A program made the position numbers and the translations under genes. A model generated the notes under the pieces. It was not told the DNA's origin, searched no databases, and was given only the letters and a program-made list of their open reading frames with translations. This document shows, in pieces, positions 4,854 to 7,474 of a stretch of DNA of 7,474 nt (position 1 is its first letter; each line of letters begins with the position of its first letter). This stretch comes from CAZRDB01 sp964598695. Lineage in GTDB: Bacteria; Armatimonadota; Zipacnadia; UBA1398. Location: positions 1 through 7,474 of the forward strand of contig CAZRDB010000225.1 of the NCBI GenBank assembly GCA_964598695.1, written 5' to 3'.

Positions 4854-6932
4854 GTGAAGGTACCGGTTGCCTGGCTCTACGAGCACCTCGACGCCGCTCC
4901 CGAGCCCCGGGAGCTTGCCCATCTGCTCACGATGGGCGGAGTCGAGGTCGAGGCGATCTCCTCGTACGAGGGGGCGAGCGGCTGGACCACCCCCGTCTTC
5001 GAGACCTACGTCACCCCCAACCGCGGCGACTGCCTCTCGATCCTCGGCATGGCCCGCGAGGCCGCCGCGATGCTCGACTGCCCGCGCAAGGTCCTCCCGA
5101 TCCCCGCAGGCGAGCCCGGCGCCGGCCCCGCGCCCTTCGCCGTCGAGCTGGAGGCGCCCGACCTCTGTCCCCGCTACGTCGGGATCCTGGTCCGCAACGT
5201 CGAGATCGGCCCCTCGCCCGCTTGGCTCATCGAGCGGCTCGAGGCCGGCGGCATCCGCTCGATCAACAACGTCGTGGATGTCACCAACTACATCCTGCTC
5301 GAGCTGGGCCAACCGCTTCACGCCTTCGACTACGACGAGCTGATCGGCGCCCAGATCCTCGTCCGCCGGGCCGAGCCCGGCGAGCGCTTCGAGCTGATCG
5401 ACCACACCGAGCGCATCCTCGACCCCGAGATGCTCGTCATCGCCGACGCCCAGGGCGCGATCGCCCTCGCCGGCGTGATGGGCGGCCTGCGGAGCGAGAT
5501 CTCGGAGGCGACCGAGAACGTCCTGATCGAGTCGGCCCACTTCAGCCCCCCCTCGATCCGCCGTACCGCCCGGCTCCAGGCCATGGCCTCCGAGGCGAGC
5601 TTCCGCTTCGAGCGCGGCGTCGACCCCGGCGGCTGCGAGCGGGCCGCGATCCGCGCCGCGATGCTCCTCCACGAGGTTGCCGGCGGCGAGATCGTCTGGC
5701 CGCTCGTCGATGCGCGGGCCGGCACGTTCGCGCCCCGGCCGGTCGTGCTGCGCCCCGCGCGCTGCAACCGCGTGCTCGGGACCGACCTCACGGCCGAGCA
5801 GATGGCCGGGTACCTCGGTCGGCTCGGGCTCGAGGCGACCCTCGGCAGCGAGGGGCTCGAGGTCGCCGTGCCCTCACACCGGCCCGACGTCACCCGCGAG
5901 GCCGACCTCATCGAGGAGGTCGCCCGCGTCCACGGCTACGACGCGATCCCCGAGCGCCTGCCCGTCACCGCCGCCACCGTCGGGGGCGTGCGGCCCGACC
6001 GCGCCCGCGTCGACCGCGCCCGCGAGGCGCTGATCGGCTGCGGCCTGCTCGAGATGGTCACCCAGAGCATCTGCGACCCCGCTGACCTCGACCGCCTCGG
6101 GCTCCCCGAGGGCGACCCGCGTCGCCGGATGATGCGGATGGAGAACGCGCTCGCCTCGGATCTCTCCTCGATGCGGACCCAGCTCTACTCGCCGCTGCTG
6201 CGCGTCGTCGCCCGCAACCTGAGTCACCGGGCGATGGATGTGGCCGGTTTCGAGATCGCCCGGACGTACCACCCGGCCGCCGAGGGCGCGAGCGAGGAGG
6301 TCCGCCGCCTCGGGATCGTCCTCACCGGCGCCAACATGACCAGCCTGTGGAACGTGGACCCCAAGGCCGCCCAGGCCGACTTCTTCCGACTGAAGGGGGC
6401 GATCGAGGCGGCTCTCGCGAAACTCACCACGGCCGCGGTCACCTTCGAGCCGGCCGATGAGGCGCCGTTCGACCCCGGCTGCTGCGCCGCCGTCGTCGTC
6501 GGGGGCGAGCGCCTCGGCTTCGCCGGCCGCGTCAGCGGTGAGGTCGCCGACGCGTTCGAGCTGACCGGCGCCGTCTACCTTGCCGAGGTACTCGTCGAGG
6601 GACTCGTCCAGGCCGACCGCGCCCGCAAGCTCTACGAGCCGCTCCCCCGCTTCCCCGGCGTACGGCGCGACCTCGCGATCGTCATCGACCGCGCGACCCC
6701 CGGCGAGCGCGTGGAGGCCTGCATCCGAGAGGCCGCCGGCCTCACGCTCCGCTCTGTCGCGCTGTTCGACCTCTACGAGGGCAAGAACCTCGGCGACGGC
6801 GTCCGCAGCCTCGCCTACGCCCTCGAGTTCCGGATCGACGAGCGGACGCTCACCAACGAGGAGGTCGACGCGCGGATCGCCGCGGTCGTCAGCGCACTCG
6901 AGTCGAACCTCGGCGCGAAGCTGAGATCGTGA
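4854..6932 (+). CDS. pheT: Phenylalanine--tRNA ligase beta subunit lacking the N-terminal tRNA-binding (B2) domain, 692 aa
   Basis: Beta subunit of the alpha2-beta2 enzyme that charges tRNA-Phe; it carries tRNA contacts and the editing site that removes mischarged tyrosine. Start is GTG at 4854, eight bases after AGAGG (4841-4845); the family N-terminus MKVPVAWLYEHL begins there. An in-frame ATG at 4782 would add an unconserved 24-residue extension. Order: B1 (1-40); then directly VTPNRGDCLSILG (53-65); B3/B4 editing domain (about 100-275) with H156, E226, S246 and A248 aligning by eye to E. coli editing residues H261, E334, T354 and A356; B5 (about 295-365) with metal-site D345, D351, E354 and E355; B6/B7; FDX-ACB anticodon-binding domain (about 598-692). 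E. coli PheT is about 795 aa; the difference is the missing OB-fold tRNA-binding domain, which normally sits between B1 and the VTPNR motif. pheS is not adjacent. Codons are strongly G/C-ending, as in the core genome. Confidence 0.97.
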   Translation: MKVPVAWLYEHLDAAPEPRELAHLLTMGGVEVEAISSYEGASGWTTPVFETYVTPNRGDCLSILGMAREAAAMLDCPRKVLPIPAGEPGAGPAPFAVELEAPDLCPRYVGILVRNVEIGPSPAWLIERLEAGGIRSINNVVDVTNYILLELGQPLHAFDYDELIGAQILVRRAEPGERFELIDHTERILDPEMLVIADAQGAIALAGVMGGLRSEISEATENVLIESAHFSPPSIRRTARLQAMASEASFRFERGVDPGGCERAAIRAAMLLHEVAGGEIVWPLVDARAGTFAPRPVVLRPARCNRVLGTDLTAEQMAGYLGRLGLEATLGSEGLEVAVPSHRPDVTREADLIEEVARVHGYDAIPERLPVTAATVGGVRPDRARVDRAREALIGCGLLEMVTQSICDPADLDRLGLPEGDPRRRMMRMENALASDLSSMRTQLYSPLLRVVARNLSHRAMDVAGFEIARTYHPAAEGASEEVRRLGIVLTGANMTSLWNVDPKAAQADFFRLKGAIEAALAKLTTAAVTFEPADEAPFDPGCCAAVVVGGERLGFAGRVSGEVADAFELTGAVYLAEVLVEGLVQADRARKLYEPLPRFPGVRRDLAIVIDRATPGERVEACIREAAGLTLRSVALFDLYEGKNLGDGVRSLAYALEFRIDERTLTNEEVDARIAAVVSALESNLGAKLRS

Positions 6933-6943
6933 GGCGAACCACC

Positions 6944-6965
6944 TCCGGAGGGCGTGCCCTCCGGA
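6944..6965 (+). terminator. Hairpin downstream of pheT
   Basis: TCCGGAGGGC (6944-6953) and GCCCTCCGGA (6956-6965) are perfect inverted complements separated by two bases, giving about nine stacked pairs with a four-base loop. It starts 12 bases after the pheT stop. No T-run follows, so termination is inferred only from position and stability. Confidence 0.5.
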
Positions 6966-6974
6966 CCACCCTAG

Positions 6975-7035
6975 GGGATTGCGCATGAGGGCCCGCCTAG
7001 GCGCTACGCGCCGGCGGGCCCTCACACACAATCCC
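6975..7035. repeat. 61-nt compound inverted repeat between convergent genes (bidirectional terminator or REP-like element)
   Basis: Nested pairing is exact. GGGATTG (6975-6981) pairs with CAATCCC (7029-7035). After a 4x4 internal loop, TGAGGGCCCGCC (6986-6997) pairs over 12 bp with GGCGGGCCCTCA (7013-7024). After a two-base TA bulge, GGCGC (7000-7004) pairs with GCGCC (7008-7012) around a TAC loop. It sits between pheT and the convergent small membrane protein gene, so it could stop transcription from both sides. Its size and symmetry also resemble dispersed extragenic palindromes; only one copy is in this window. Confidence 0.6.
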
Positions 7036-7094
7036 TTGTGGCAGACCAGACCGCAAGCACTCGGGGGGCCGCTCGCCGCACCGGCCAGCCCGCG

Positions 7095-7316
7095 TCAGCG
7101 CCTACGCTCCGGGCACTCCTCCGGGCACGTGCAGTCGGCGATCCCCCGGCTCTCCTCGAGCTCCGCGATGGGGCAGTCCTCACAGTGACCGCAGCAGGGC
7201 GTCGCCGTCGGCCCGGTCACGCGCCGGAGTCGCCGAGCCAGCCGGACGGCGAGGTAGACCCCCGCGGCGAGCACCGCGAGCGCCACGACCGCATACTGGA
7301 GGGTCTCCGAGGACAT
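7095..7316 (-). CDS. Small single-pass membrane protein with Cys-rich cytoplasmic tail (73 aa)
   Basis: Not a family I can name with certainty. Residues about 8-27 (YAVVALAVLAAGVYLAVRLA) form one membrane helix, followed by RRLRRV, which by the positive-inside rule places the C-terminus in the cytoplasm. The tail has seven cysteines: CCGHCEDC (C41, C42, C45, C48) and DCTCPEEC (C62, C64, C68), suggesting a metal or Fe-S binding role. The layout (short N-terminus, one helix, basic stretch, Cys-rich tail) resembles FeoB-associated Cys-rich membrane proteins (PF12669), but no feoA or feoB is in view. The ATG at 7314-7316 has AGGA ten bases upstream. It is convergent with pheT. The stretch from 7317 to the right edge shows no gene I can support, only a C5-TAA-G5 hairpin (7364-7376) and a run of nine G (7372-7380). 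Confidence 0.65.
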   Translation of the reverse strand: MSSETLQYAVVALAVLAAGVYLAVRLARRLRRVTGPTATPCCGHCEDCPIAELEESRGIADCTCPEECPERRR

Positions 7317-7474
7317 GGGCAGTCCGTCCTAGCGGAGGCGGCCCGCGCACCGGCCCACACCCGCCCCCTAAGGGGGGGGGTCCCAGTGCCCGTTCCCCTG
7401 GCCCCGTTGTGGTCCCAAACGAAGCCGCCGAGGTTCCGGTTCATCTGCAGGGCCCTTGATTGCATGCCCGCGAC

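Noticed and set aside
4593..5672. Upstream extension of the radical SAM frame into and opposite pheT
   Set aside because: It is antisense to well-supported pheT sequence, and the enzyme's family sequence begins only near 4571-4592. The part up to 4703 (with GRDGCRGRDG and extra cysteines) has many A/T-ending codons (about 40%) and no family resemblance.
5874..7031. 385-codon minus-strand frame opposite the pheT 3' half
   Set aside because: Shadow of pheT; it also runs through the intergenic palindrome and has no recognisable motif.
7364..7380. C5-TAA-G5 hairpin with a following G run as a terminator or origin element
   Set aside because: Short stem, no T-run and no flanking repeats; probably simple-sequence DNA.
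7217..7465. 82-codon minus-strand frame at the right end
   Set aside because: It overlaps the better-supported 73-residue membrane protein in another frame, crosses a nine-G run, and has no family-like sequence.

Overview
This is a very GC-rich bacterial window holding seven protein-coding regions and no rRNA, tRNA, CRISPR or transposase that I can recognise. GC is strongly enriched at third codon positions, so long open frames appear antisense to almost every real gene. The lineage is not decidable from sequence alone. An Lrp/AsnC plus class-I aminotransferase pair, an Eis-type acetyltransferase, a SPASM radical SAM enzyme and an unusually short PheT fit a high-GC, deep-branching phylum (Armatimonadota- or Planctomycetota-like) better than a well-studied model group, but that is a guess.

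Layout: the minus strand from about 4600 down to the left edge carries five genes in one direction. They are a SPASM radical SAM peptide maturase (3381-4592), a small Cys-rich protein (2944-3201), an Lrp/AsnC regulator (2285-2785), a PLP aminotransferase (1116-2288) and an Eis-like N-acetyltransferase (left edge to 1046). The regulator and aminotransferase overlap by four bases (ATGA), and the acetyltransferase follows after 69 bp, so these three look like one operon for amino-acid-responsive metabolism. The acetyltransferase frame is broken by one in-frame TAG and its C-terminus runs off the window.

The plus strand carries pheT (4854-6932), divergent from the radical SAM gene, with a good sigma-70-type promoter and a clear ribosome binding site. 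This PheT is about 100 residues shorter than the classical bacterial subunit because the N-terminal tRNA-binding (B2, EMAP/OB-fold) domain is missing, while the editing, B5 and anticodon-binding (FDX-ACB) domains are present. pheS is not next to it. Between pheT and a convergent small membrane protein gene (7095-7316, minus, Cys-rich tail) lie two strong hairpins, one of them a 61-nt compound structure.

The most interesting part is the radical SAM/SPASM enzyme and the 85-residue protein encoded just downstream. The enzyme has all three SAM-cluster cysteines and all seven canonical SPASM cysteines. The small protein has a charged N-terminal half and a C-terminal core of four closely spaced cysteines and aromatic residues, then a Pro-Ala tail. 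This is the pattern expected of a maturase with its peptide substrate, and I do not recognise the peptide as a named family.
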